Positions 1 to 6,958 of a DNA stretch of 64,000 nucleotides are shown one piece after another. Every line of letters begins with the position of its first letter. The stretch's first letter is position 1. The notes under the pieces were generated by a model that had not been told where the DNA came from, did no database searches, and worked only from the letters and a program-made list of their open reading frames with translations. Origin of the DNA: Gammaproteobacteria bacterium (GTDB lineage: Bacteria > Pseudomonadota > Gammaproteobacteria > Chromatiales > Chromatiaceae); contig JAGRGP010000045.1 in assembly GCA_020445415.1 (NCBI GenBank), positions 1-64,000 of the forward strand, read 5' to 3'. Both the position numbers and the translations under genes were made by a program.

Positions 1-665
1 TTGTCCGGGTTTTGCCATAGATCTATTTTGGTTAACTTTCCGTCCCGACCCTGGGTATACCAGAAACGGCCCGGATTTTTGGCGTGGAGGGTTTTGTGGT
101 GCTCAGCAGCCTTGAGGACATGAACCGCATATCCGGTGGGTATATGAGCAACTACCTCTTTGGTATCGCCATCGATTACCGCTACCTTACCGACATCCCG
201 CTCGATGACCAGGAAGAAATTCTCCCAGTTACGCCCGTGTAGGGGTTTGTCTGGATAGTCCTTGGGGTCCACGAATACGTGATGACGCTCTTTCATCAGT
301 GCCAGGGACATCTCAGGCGGGACCGGGGGCTCCATCTGGACGTAGGTAGCCATAAGCTTGATTTCTTCCGGCGTCATGATGTCGTCGAAGTTATTCATGC
401 CACCTTCGGTACCGAAGGTGATGATTTTTTCAAGGCGTTCCTGGCCCAGCTTCTGAGTATTTACCGGCTCCAGGTTTTTACCCGTGGCACCTTTGCGCAG
501 TGTACCGTGGCAACCTGCGCAGCGTTGGAAATAAATGGTTTTTGCATTTTCAAAATCAGCTTCAGAGAGCGTGGGTCCAGCGGCTGAGACATTCAGGGCG
601 ATACCCGAAGCCGCAAACCCGATGGCCACTCCCAATGCCGATAGACCGAAATTCATTTTTTTCAT
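1..665 (-). CDS. nirS: Cytochrome cd1 nitrite reductase, N-terminal part (cut by window edge)
   Basis: This is the dissimilatory nitrite reductase that reduces nitrite to nitric oxide in the periplasm during denitrification. The reverse strand reads from ATG at 665 to the left edge with no stop, giving 221 codons of a protein normally near 560 residues. There is a signal peptide (residues 1-29, ending VSAA). A single c-type heme site CAGCH follows at residues 49-53, and then the family text GTLRKGATGKNL and VIDGDTKEVVAHIPTGYAVH, which opens the d1-heme propeller. An FNR-type site lies 112 bases upstream of the start (777-790). Neighbours are NO-stress genes, which fits. The C-terminus is outside the window, so completeness cannot be judged. 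Confidence 0.9.
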   Translation of the reverse strand, partial: MKKMNFGLSALGVAIGFAASGIALNVSAAGPTLSEADFENAKTIYFQRCAGCHGTLRKGATGKNLEPVNTQKLGQERLEKIITFGTEGGMNNFDDIMTPEEIKLMATYVQMEPPVPPEMSLALMKERHHVFVDPKDYPDKPLHGRNWENFFLVIERDVGKVAVIDGDTKEVVAHIPTGYAVHVLKAAEHHKTLHAKNPGRFWYTQGRDGKLTKIDLWQNPD

Positions 666-776
666 CAAGACAATCCCCAAATCAATGGCTGTTTCTAGGA
701 AGAAGCAAGGGTAAAAGTCCGTTGTGACGGTTATTTACCGGAGTTGTTACAATTATATAGGTGGCGAAAAAGATCT

Positions 777-790
777 TTGACCTACATCAA
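777..790. promoter_or_regulatory. FNR/Dnr-type site upstream of nirS
   Basis: TTGACCTACATCAA matches the FNR/Dnr consensus TTGAT-N4-ATCAA in 9 of 10 fixed positions. Its centre lies about 118 bases from the nirS start codon, so the promoter would sit between the site and the gene. nirS genes are commonly activated by Dnr/Nnr regulators under low oxygen with NO, and such a regulator is encoded at 6244. Confidence 0.6.
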
Positions 791-1011
791 AGTAGCCTCT
801 CTCTACCGCTACGGATTGATCTGTTTTTTGTAACTAAATAAAGTGGCGGAGATCGGGTTTAAAGGTAAGCATTACCCCCGGAGCGAAAACTATTCAAGAT
901 TATGCAATCTATCAAGTCGATTTTTCGGTTGAAGGTCTGTTTTCGCTCCTTGCTTCCCTGATTTGAACCTGGTCCAGGCATGCTATAGCGACGATAAAAA
1001 ACTATGTTTTA

Positions 1012-1025
1012 TTGATCTGGATCAA
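1012..1025. promoter_or_regulatory. FNR/Dnr-type site upstream of hemerythrin
   Basis: TTGATCTGGATCAA is a perfect FNR/Dnr palindrome, TTGAT-N4-ATCAA. It lies about 150 bases before the hemerythrin start at 1177 and about 350 from nirS, so it most likely serves the hemerythrin gene. Confidence 0.65.
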
Positions 1026-1176
1026 AGACCGATCGATGGGCTGGGTTGGTTGCGCAATAGGCCAAGGCACCGGTAACGCTTGAGTCCAATTGTTTAGGCA
1101 CGGCGAAAAAAATATGGGAAAATGATATAAAGACCGCATAACAACTCAATAAACTCATGGCAATCTGGAAACAGAC

Positions 1177-1728
1177 ATGAAGAGAAATTTCAGCGCCTTG
1201 ATATTGGCGTCTATCCTGGGCTTGCTCATTGTTGCTATTGGGCTAGGATTTCTATTCGGCCCAGCCAACCCTGTTCCATGGATTCTTATCGCAGTCTTGG
1301 TCATCATCATTTTGGTCTATCGCCATGTTTCCACCAAGCACCAAGTTAAATGGAAAGACTCGTACAGTGTCGGCGTAAGTTCTTTGGACGAGGATCACAA
1401 GAAACTTATCGAATTGCTTAATCAGTTTCAGATAGCTTACAAGTATCACACCGGTGAAGAATATGAGCGCCACGCGTTGAATGAACTGGTGAATTATACG
1501 AAGTATCACTTCGAGCGCGAGGAACGGATGATGGCAGAGCGTGAATATCCAGACCTTGAGGCCCATAAAAAATTGCACCGGGATATGGTGATGGAAGTGG
1601 AAAAATTTTTAAAGGAATACGAATCGCGGGGGCATGAAGCGTTGGAGGGCGTTGCCACATACCTAAGCGATTGGCTTATCAACCACATTAACGGAATCGA
1701 TAAAAAATATCAGTCGTATCTGGCCTAG
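1177..1728 (+). CDS. Membrane-anchored bacteriohemerythrin
   Basis: A 183-residue protein with two hydrophobic segments (about 6-27 and 33-50) and a hemerythrin domain in residues 57-183. All seven di-iron ligands of bacteriohemerythrins are present with the usual spacing: H74, H111, E115, H130, H134, H170 and D175. Such domains bind O2 or NO at a di-iron centre. Membrane anchoring suggests delivery of, or protection from, a gas at a membrane enzyme, which is an inference. The neighbours (nirS, HAO-like cytochrome, Dnr-like regulator) point to NO handling. The ATG at 1177 is the first possible start and leads straight into the first membrane segment. A perfect FNR-type box lies upstream. Confidence 0.88.
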   Translation: MKRNFSALILASILGLLIVAIGLGFLFGPANPVPWILIAVLVIIILVYRHVSTKHQVKWKDSYSVGVSSLDEDHKKLIELLNQFQIAYKYHTGEEYERHALNELVNYTKYHFEREERMMAEREYPDLEAHKKLHRDMVMEVEKFLKEYESRGHEALEGVATYLSDWLINHINGIDKKYQSYLA

Positions 1729-2148
1729 CTTTTATCGCGCGACATTGGGTAGCGCGGAGTCAGGCTGTTGGTGCTTTTGCGTTTTCCCTTGCACTCTCGC
1801 CCGTTAGTCCACTTTAATTTTTTTAACGGAATCCTATCCATCCTCGAGCCGGATTTTTCAGGCTAGCTCACCTCATGCTTTTTCTGGTTACCATGTTCCC
1901 GGCGTGCAGAGTGGGAGACGTCAGCTGGCAATTGGATCGGTATCGGAAAACTCCCTAGCGAGCACTCGTTGTTGTTTTGGTTATATACGTTTATCTGTGA
2001 GAACACAGACGCTTTGGGAGCTCGCCCAGTGAGCACGCGATAACGTCAGTTGTAACCTCGACTGGAACATAAAATAAGGGGTACGGCTTACGCCGTACCC
2101 CTGAATTTGTGCTGAATTTAAGGGACCTTGATGGATCGCTGAAGACTA
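1729..2148. other. Intergenic region between convergent genes
   Basis: This stretch of 420 bases separates the ends of the hemerythrin and the octaheme cytochrome genes. It contains the strong hairpin at 2077-2102. An imperfect CCGTTA...TAACGG pair with a T-run between the arms lies near 1800-1829 and may help end the hemerythrin transcript. No gene was recognised. Confidence 0.4.
2071..2102 (-). terminator. Rho-independent terminator of the octaheme cytochrome gene
   Basis: A perfect 11-bp stem (AGGGGTACGGC with GCCGTACCCCT, four-base loop) spans 2077-2102. Read on the minus strand it is followed by TTATTTTATG, a T-rich tail. It lies 47 bases past the stop codon of the gene that ends at 2149. 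Confidence 0.8.
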
Positions 2149-3582
2149 CTATTTTTTCGCTTGATGCTCGGCCCGTAATTTCTTTTCTTCTTCCAGAATC
2201 GTATTCACCGCGGTCTTCAAGGGTGCCCAACCATACCAATGCATGTAGTCGTTACTGGCATGGAAAGCGCCCTGGAAAGTACGCTGGCGATATTCCAACA
2301 TGATCAGATAGAGTTCCTGCTCAATCTTGGTTTTGGCATCATAGTATTGCAATAGGTCTGGGGCATATTTCCAGCCTTCTGGAACCCTCAGGATACCATC
2401 CCGGTACAGTCCCTGAACTGCTTGGATCGCTTTTGCGAACTCGTGGTCTGCTGCCTTGATGATTTCATCGGAAGCCTTGAAATGGGAATCGACAAATCCC
2501 TTTGAATGGCACTTGTTGCAGTTGGCTTTCATTTGCGTACGGATGGTGTTGAACTCTTCGGGACCACGCGCCGCCTGGGCTTGCACTACGATTTCCACAA
2601 ATCGCTCGGTTGGCTGAAGCGATGCATCGAGAACCCCGGCCGCCTGAAGGATTAGCGCTCGGTCAAAGGTCCACTGAGGATCATCATCGACGTCCATATA
2701 ATTGCCTGTTGGCAGGGCCGCGGCGAGCTTGGTTAATGGGTCCTTTAGGCTCGGAGCCACATCGATCAACGCCAATACATTCTCCTTAGTCGGGATCCGC
2801 AGTCCTAGGAATCCCCAGGGGGTCCTGACCTCATGATCGCCTTCCATCAGATGGCAAGACTGGCAAGTCGGCGCACGTGAATCTTCTTCGTGACCCTCGA
2901 TTCCCCAAACGACACCGTGTTTGGCGGAGGTATACATTTCCCACTGTGGGTGGTCGAAGCCCATGTGGCAGTTGGAGCAGGCACGGGGGTCCTTGGCTTC
3001 GGACTTTTTGAAGCTGTGACGGGTGTGGCAAGCATCACATTGAGCATTTCCGTATCGATAATAAGATGCCTCCTTGCCGCCGTCATGGGTTATCTCCCCC
3101 ATGTTTCCATCGGTGACACCCAGCAGGCCTTTTTCACCGATCTTGTGACAGCCGGAACACCCCCGATAACCTTGCTCCGTAATCGAGCCAGGCTGACCGT
3201 GCCAGGCGATCTGGGATTTCATTACCATCCAGCCCAGGTTGTGCTTACCGGACTTGTGCTGCTTCATCTGCTTCTTGTGGCATTCCCCGCAGGTCTCCGC
3301 CGTCGGCATGGCTGCCTTGGCGAAGTCTTCCATGGTCGTGTGTTCCTGGCCATGGCAGTCATGGCATCGGACCTCTTCTTCAGCCCGCTTGGTGTTGGCG
3401 TGGGGACTGTCTAAATGCTGTTTCACAATTCCGGGAGTGATATTGATGTGACAACCTAGGCAATCCTTGTGTGCCATTTGATCGTCACTCAGTTTTTTTG
3501 TCTGAGCTTCTGCCCCCACCAAAGTGCTGGCCGCTAACAATGTGCCACACACAAGAGTAGATAATATTCCGTAGATTCTCAC
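2149..3582 (-). CDS. Octaheme cytochrome c of the hydroxylamine oxidoreductase family
   Basis: A 477-residue exported cytochrome with a signal peptide (cut near residue 26, GAEA) and eight CXXCH heme sites: CLGCH, CHDCH, CGECH, CSGCH, CDACH, CSNCH, CQSCH and CNKCH. The heme count, the segment CSNCHMGFDHPQWEMY and the C-terminal GAFHASNDYMHWYGWAP place it in the HAO family, whose members oxidise hydroxylamine or, in relatives lacking the tyrosine cross-link, reduce nitrite or NO. The C-terminal 54 residues hold several tyrosines, but I cannot tell by eye whether one matches the cross-linking residue. Start is GTG at 3582 with a strong AAGGAG site 8 bases before it. No membrane anchor or cytochrome c554/cM552 partner follows. 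A perfect FNR-type site lies at 3801-3814. Confidence 0.87.
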   Translation of the reverse strand: MRIYGILSTLVCGTLLAASTLVGAEAQTKKLSDDQMAHKDCLGCHINITPGIVKQHLDSPHANTKRAEEEVRCHDCHGQEHTTMEDFAKAAMPTAETCGECHKKQMKQHKSGKHNLGWMVMKSQIAWHGQPGSITEQGYRGCSGCHKIGEKGLLGVTDGNMGEITHDGGKEASYYRYGNAQCDACHTRHSFKKSEAKDPRACSNCHMGFDHPQWEMYTSAKHGVVWGIEGHEEDSRAPTCQSCHLMEGDHEVRTPWGFLGLRIPTKENVLALIDVAPSLKDPLTKLAAALPTGNYMDVDDDPQWTFDRALILQAAGVLDASLQPTERFVEIVVQAQAARGPEEFNTIRTQMKANCNKCHSKGFVDSHFKASDEIIKAADHEFAKAIQAVQGLYRDGILRVPEGWKYAPDLLQYYDAKTKIEQELYLIMLEYRQRTFQGAFHASNDYMHWYGWAPLKTAVNTILEEEKKLRAEHQAKK

Positions 3583-3800
3583 ATCACCTCTCCTTAAATT
3601 TCTTGTTAGTACTTAAATAGTTGTTGCTTACCCTAAAATTGCCACGCCTTCCACGAGCCTACCGGCAGATATGTGGACCTGATTAGGGGGACCCCGTCAG
3701 TTCATCGAACAGCCGATTACTTGAAGGTCGGAATGGCAGACTTAATTTGTTTGTGTCTTTTTTTCAAAGACTAACGATAAGGATTTATTCATTCCGGGCA

Positions 3801-3814
3801 TTGATTCAGATCAA
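3801..3814. promoter_or_regulatory. FNR/Dnr-type site, perfect
   Basis: TTGATTCAGATCAA is a perfect TTGAT-N4-ATCAA palindrome in the divergent region. It could drive the octaheme cytochrome gene on the minus strand, the hemerythrin operon on the plus strand, or both. Confidence 0.65.
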
Positions 3815-3881
3815 CTGTTCCCAAGTTGGCCCCTATTAGTCCTGTTACCGGTGGGATTGCTAAGTTCCCGGCAGGGTGATA

Positions 3882-3895
3882 TTGATGAACGTCAA
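3882..3895. promoter_or_regulatory. FNR/Dnr-type site before the hemerythrin operon
   Basis: TTGATGAACGTCAA matches TTGAT-N4-ATCAA in 9 of 10 fixed positions. It lies 76 bases before the hemerythrin start at 3972, a typical distance for an activator site just upstream of a promoter with a short leader. Confidence 0.55.
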
Positions 3896-3971
3896 TTCAC
3901 TAAGACTTGACGAATGGTAGTTTCCCTATCCGTAGGGAATCGGAAAATGTTACTAGGGATCGAGAATAAGC

Positions 3972-4406
3972 ATGTCGACAATCTTAGAGATCATGTCACG
4001 CGACCACCGGCGATGTGATGAAGACTTCAGTCAGACCGAGCAACTCGTGGCTGATGGTGACTGGTCCGGGGGGCAACAGGCGTTTGCCGGGTTCAGAGAT
4101 AGCACGGAGCGCCATTTCGCGACAGAAGAGGAGTTGTTGTTTCCCCGCTTTGAGCAACAAACCGGGCACACAATGGGACCGACCCAGGTCATGCGAATGG
4201 AGCACATCCAGATGCGGCATCTGTTTGAGGATATGCAGCAGGCAATAGCCAATCGGGACAAAAAGCGCTATCTGGGGTTATCCGAGACACTGATGATGAT
4301 TATCCAACAGCACAACATGAAGGAAGAGCAGATGCTTTATCCGATGATGGATCAAGTAATTGGTGCTGATGCCAATCAGCTATTGGAAAGAGTTGCCAGT
4401 ACCTGA
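3972..4406 (+). CDS. Cytoplasmic hemerythrin/HHE-domain protein
   Basis: A 144-residue, all-helical protein without signal peptide. The HHE pattern is clear: DHRR near the N-terminus (residues 11-14), HFATEEE near 48-54, EHIQMRH near 77-83 and QHNMKEEQ near 114-121, which supply His and Glu ligands for a di-iron centre. Proteins of this type (YtfE/DUF542-like relatives) act in NO tolerance or iron-centre repair. It is the first gene of an operon with a DUF2249 protein (5-base gap) and a polytopic membrane protein (overlap). This grouping is common in denitrifiers. An FNR-type site lies just upstream. Confidence 0.82.
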   Translation: MSTILEIMSRDHRRCDEDFSQTEQLVADGDWSGGQQAFAGFRDSTERHFATEEELLFPRFEQQTGHTMGPTQVMRMEHIQMRHLFEDMQQAIANRDKKRYLGLSETLMMIIQQHNMKEEQMLYPMMDQVIGADANQLLERVAST

Positions 4407-4411
4407 CGGAG

Positions 4412-4678
4412 ATGGAACGGCTTCTTGATGTCAGTCAACTCGAGCCTTGCGAACCTTTACAGCAAACCTTGAGTGCGGTAGCGGACCTGGGGGAGGGGGA
4501 TTTTTTGAGAGTGCTGCATCGCAGGGATCCCCTTCCATTGTACCCACTCCTCGAGCAAGCTGGGTTTGGGTGGTTGACTAGGGCGGGTAGCCCCGGAAAC
4601 TATGAAATATACATATGGCGGCACACAGACCTGGCGGCTGAGGCAGAAGTCTCCAGTTTAACTGACGGCCTATGCTGA
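4412..4678 (+). CDS. DUF2249 domain protein
   Basis: An 88-residue soluble protein that is one DUF2249 domain: LDVSQLEPCEPLQQTL at the start, then LRVLHRRDPLPLYPLLEQAG, the family's hallmark 'HdreP.pLyplLe' stretch. The fold resembles TusA/SirA-like proteins. DUF2249 proteins recur beside hemerythrins and denitrification genes, but no biochemical role is established. It starts five bases after the hemerythrin stop and overlaps the next gene by seven bases, so the three are almost surely co-translated. Confidence 0.8.
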   Translation: MERLLDVSQLEPCEPLQQTLSAVADLGEGDFLRVLHRRDPLPLYPLLEQAGFGWLTRAGSPGNYEIYIWRHTDLAAEAEVSSLTDGLC

Positions 4679-6015
4679 ATACCGCGGGTCTCTCCCTTCA
4701 GCAGGCGCCGCCAATATCCATCCCCTTACGGTTTTTTCTCACTGCGCCACTATTCGGCTTGGCGGCGGGGGTTTTACTGCTGGCGTACGGAGATGTGAGT
4801 TTGGTTTCCCGCTGGCTTCCATCAACACTTGCCGCCACCCATCTGTTGACGGTTGGTTTTCTGGCCATGGTGATGTGTGGCGCGATGTTGCAGATGCTAC
4901 CGGTTATGGCTGGCTCACCGGTACCTAGGGTGAAATTGGTCGGCTCGGTTGTACATGCATTGCTTAGCCTGGGAACCGCGTTGCTGGCGGGAGGATTTCT
5001 CACTGGAAGTTCAGCAATTCTGCTGGGTGCCATCGGTTGTCTGGGGCTTGGTTTCGCGGTATTTGTGGTCGCAACGGGGGTTGCGCTTTACCGAGTGGCA
5101 CAGGCCCATGCCGCTACCGCGGGGATGAAGCTTGCGGTTGCCGCGTTAGTGATGACCGTGGCCCTGGGTAGCATGGCGGCAGCCTCCTATACCGGCATCG
5201 GAGGTACTGGGACGTTGCGGTTTCTTGCCGATGTCCACCTCGTATGGGGTCTGATGGGCTGGGTGGGGTTGCTCCTGATGAGCGTGTCATTCCAGCTGAT
5301 ACCCATGTTTCAGGTAACGGCGGAGTATCCTAGGTGGTTAACCTGGTGGTTGCCCCGGGGAGTCTTCCTCGCGATGATACTCTGGTTGGTCTACGGTTTA
5401 TCGGTTCCAAATACCCCGGAGCGCTTGGCTTCCACCCTGATAATCGGTGTTATCGCTGTCCTCTTGGTAACGTTTTCCCTGTTCACGTTGATGTTATTGC
5501 GGCGTCGTAAGCGCCGGATCGTTGATTCCACGCTAATGTTTTGGTGGGTAGGAATGGTAAGCATGCCCCTATTGGCGCTGTTTTGGGCCACCGGATATTT
5601 TGTACCGTTTCTTGCTGATTCCCCGGAGTTTTCAATGGTGCTGGGGGTCGGGCTGATCTTTGGTATCGGATACCCTCTGGTAAATGGCATGCTGTATAAA
5701 ATCGTCCCCTTCCTGTCGTGGTTTCATCTGCAGAATAGGCAGCTAGCGCTAATGTGCCTGACGGTTAATATTCCCCATATGAAGGAGTTTGTATCTGACC
5801 GGGCTAGCCGGGGGCAATTCTATAGCTATTTGGTTACTCTGCTGCTAGCGTTGCTGGCAGTGTGGAATCCTGGCTGGCTAGTAAGGCCTGCGGCTCTGAT
5901 GTTGATCTCGACCAATCTACTGCTGATAATCAACCTCGTGCGGGCGGTCTACCGCTTTCGTTCCGCCTACAGGCAGCTCTCCGAAATGTCTGCCGCGTCT
6001 GTCGGGATACGCTAA
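4672..6015 (+). CDS. Polytopic membrane protein, NnrS/heme-copper oxidase subunit I-like
   Basis: A 447-residue integral membrane protein with about 12 hydrophobic segments and no soluble domain. The text THLLTVGFLAMVMCGAMLQ resembles helices of the subunit-I-like/NnrS group, with potential heme-ligand histidines at H58 of that segment, in the DVHLVWG segment and near SWFHLQN. It lacks the N-terminal FRPFFL pattern of true NnrS, so I do not give it that name. It overlaps the DUF2249 gene by seven bases and is the third gene of a hemerythrin-DUF2249-membrane protein operon under an FNR-type site. A role in NO response or in assembly of a heme enzyme is inference. Confidence 0.65.
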   Translation: MLNTAGLSLQQAPPISIPLRFFLTAPLFGLAAGVLLLAYGDVSLVSRWLPSTLAATHLLTVGFLAMVMCGAMLQMLPVMAGSPVPRVKLVGSVVHALLSLGTALLAGGFLTGSSAILLGAIGCLGLGFAVFVVATGVALYRVAQAHAATAGMKLAVAALVMTVALGSMAAASYTGIGGTGTLRFLADVHLVWGLMGWVGLLLMSVSFQLIPMFQVTAEYPRWLTWWLPRGVFLAMILWLVYGLSVPNTPERLASTLIIGVIAVLLVTFSLFTLMLLRRRKRRIVDSTLMFWWVGMVSMPLLALFWATGYFVPFLADSPEFSMVLGVGLIFGIGYPLVNGMLYKIVPFLSWFHLQNRQLALMCLTVNIPHMKEFVSDRASRGQFYSYLVTLLLALLAVWNPGWLVRPAALMLISTNLLLIINLVRAVYRFRSAYRQLSEMSAASVGIR

Positions 6016-6077
6016 AACCTATTGACGCACTATGGTTTTCGTTCTCGGTTCCTCAGTATAAAATAGTAATTATCGAT

Positions 6078-6103
6078 GGCCTGCCTAAGCTAGGGGGCAG
6101 GCC
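6078..6103 (+). terminator. Possible terminator hairpin after the membrane protein gene
   Basis: GGCCTGCC (6078-6085) pairs perfectly with GGCAGGCC (6096-6103) over a 10-base loop, 63 bases after the stop codon. No T-run follows, so it may be a weak or Rho-assisted terminator. Confidence 0.4.
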
Positions 6104-6243
6104 CTTAGAATAGCGAATTGCCGAGACCTTCCCAAAGGCGGCGTTCTACCTGAGACTGGCGGGTATTGGCTATCGGGACAATAAAGCGTTGCTAGCGCTT
6201 CTCATGGCAGCGGGTAAAGAATTCCAGGCAGTCACGAGACTTA

Positions 6244-6957
6244 ATGATGATGACGACTCTTCGCGACACCTATCTTTTCTCTCAACTCGATGGCGAGCAA
6301 CTCGCCAGACTGAAGTCGTTCAGTCAAGCCATTCATCTCGAGGATGGCCGTACCCTGTTTGAAGCGGGAGATGAGGCGCGGCGCTTTTTTATGGTGAGAG
6401 ACGGTCAGATCAAGTTATCAAGGCTTTCCCTCGACGGCAACGAGAAGGTGATCGAGGTGGTATCTCAAGGCTATACGTTTGCCGAGGCACTGATGTTTCT
6501 CGATAGTCCACATTATCCAGTCAGGGCAGTGGCCATTGGCGATACCAATCTTTATTCGTTTGACAACAAATCTTTCCTGGGTTTGTTACGCGAATCAACG
6601 GATACCTGCTTTCGGGTAATGGGGGATATGAGTCAGCGGCTCCGGCAGTTGATCAAGGAGATTGATGATCTCACGCTGCAGAGTGCCACCGGGAGAGTTG
6701 CCGGGTATCTTTGCGGACGTTATGTGTACAGTGGGCAGGACAGAGTGGAGTTTGATCTGGATACGCCCAAAGGGGTTTTGGCTTCCCGTCTTTCGGTAAA
6801 ACCCGAGACCTTCTCCCGGATCCTCCACACCTTCACCAGCCAAGGGCTAGTGAAGGTGAGGGGGGGGCATATTGAAATATTGGATCCCGCCGGTTTGAGG
6901 GAACAGGCCCAGTCGGCTGGCGTTTGCGGGCAAAGCTTAGGGCCGGTCAAGGATTGA
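6244..6957 (+). CDS. dnr: Crp/Fnr-family regulator, Dnr-like
   Basis: A 237-residue regulator with an N-terminal cyclic-nucleotide-binding-type beta-roll (about 10-125), a long dimer helix (about 125-150) and a C-terminal winged helix (about 155-225). The recognition helix reads KPETFSRILHTF. The E-x-x-S-R pattern is the one that reads TTGAT half sites in FNR and Dnr. There is no N-terminal cysteine cluster for an FNR-type iron-sulfur centre, so it belongs with Dnr/NnrR proteins, which sense NO through heme. Four matching sites lie within the preceding 6 kb. Start could be any of three consecutive ATGs (6244, 6247, 6250). The gene symbol is given by family resemblance. Confidence 0.78.
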   Translation: MMMTTLRDTYLFSQLDGEQLARLKSFSQAIHLEDGRTLFEAGDEARRFFMVRDGQIKLSRLSLDGNEKVIEVVSQGYTFAEALMFLDSPHYPVRAVAIGDTNLYSFDNKSFLGLLRESTDTCFRVMGDMSQRLRQLIKEIDDLTLQSATGRVAGYLCGRYVYSGQDRVEFDLDTPKGVLASRLSVKPETFSRILHTFTSQGLVKVRGGHIEILDPAGLREQAQSAGVCGQSLGPVKD

Positions 6958-6958
6958 A

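Larger units (their letters stand above)
666..1176. other. Divergent intergenic region between nirS and hemerythrin
   Basis: This 511-base stretch separates two divergent genes. It holds two FNR-type sites (777-790 and 1012-1025), one suited to each gene. The short open frames here do not look like proteins. No RNA gene or repeat was recognised. Confidence 0.5.
3583..3971. other. Divergent promoter region between octaheme cytochrome and hemerythrin operon
   Basis: This 389-base gap carries two FNR-type sites (3801-3814 and 3882-3895). The first is 218 bases from the cytochrome start, and the second is 76 bases from the hemerythrin start. No gene or RNA was recognised. Confidence 0.5.

Noticed and set aside
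2890-3414. 174-codon plus-strand frame opposite the octaheme cytochrome gene
   Set aside because: Antisense shadow of a gene with eight heme motifs and a strong start; no independent protein features.
4672-6015. Calling the polytopic membrane protein NnrS
   Set aside because: It lacks the FRPFF start and other text of NnrS; only the general heme-oxidase-like character and context agree.
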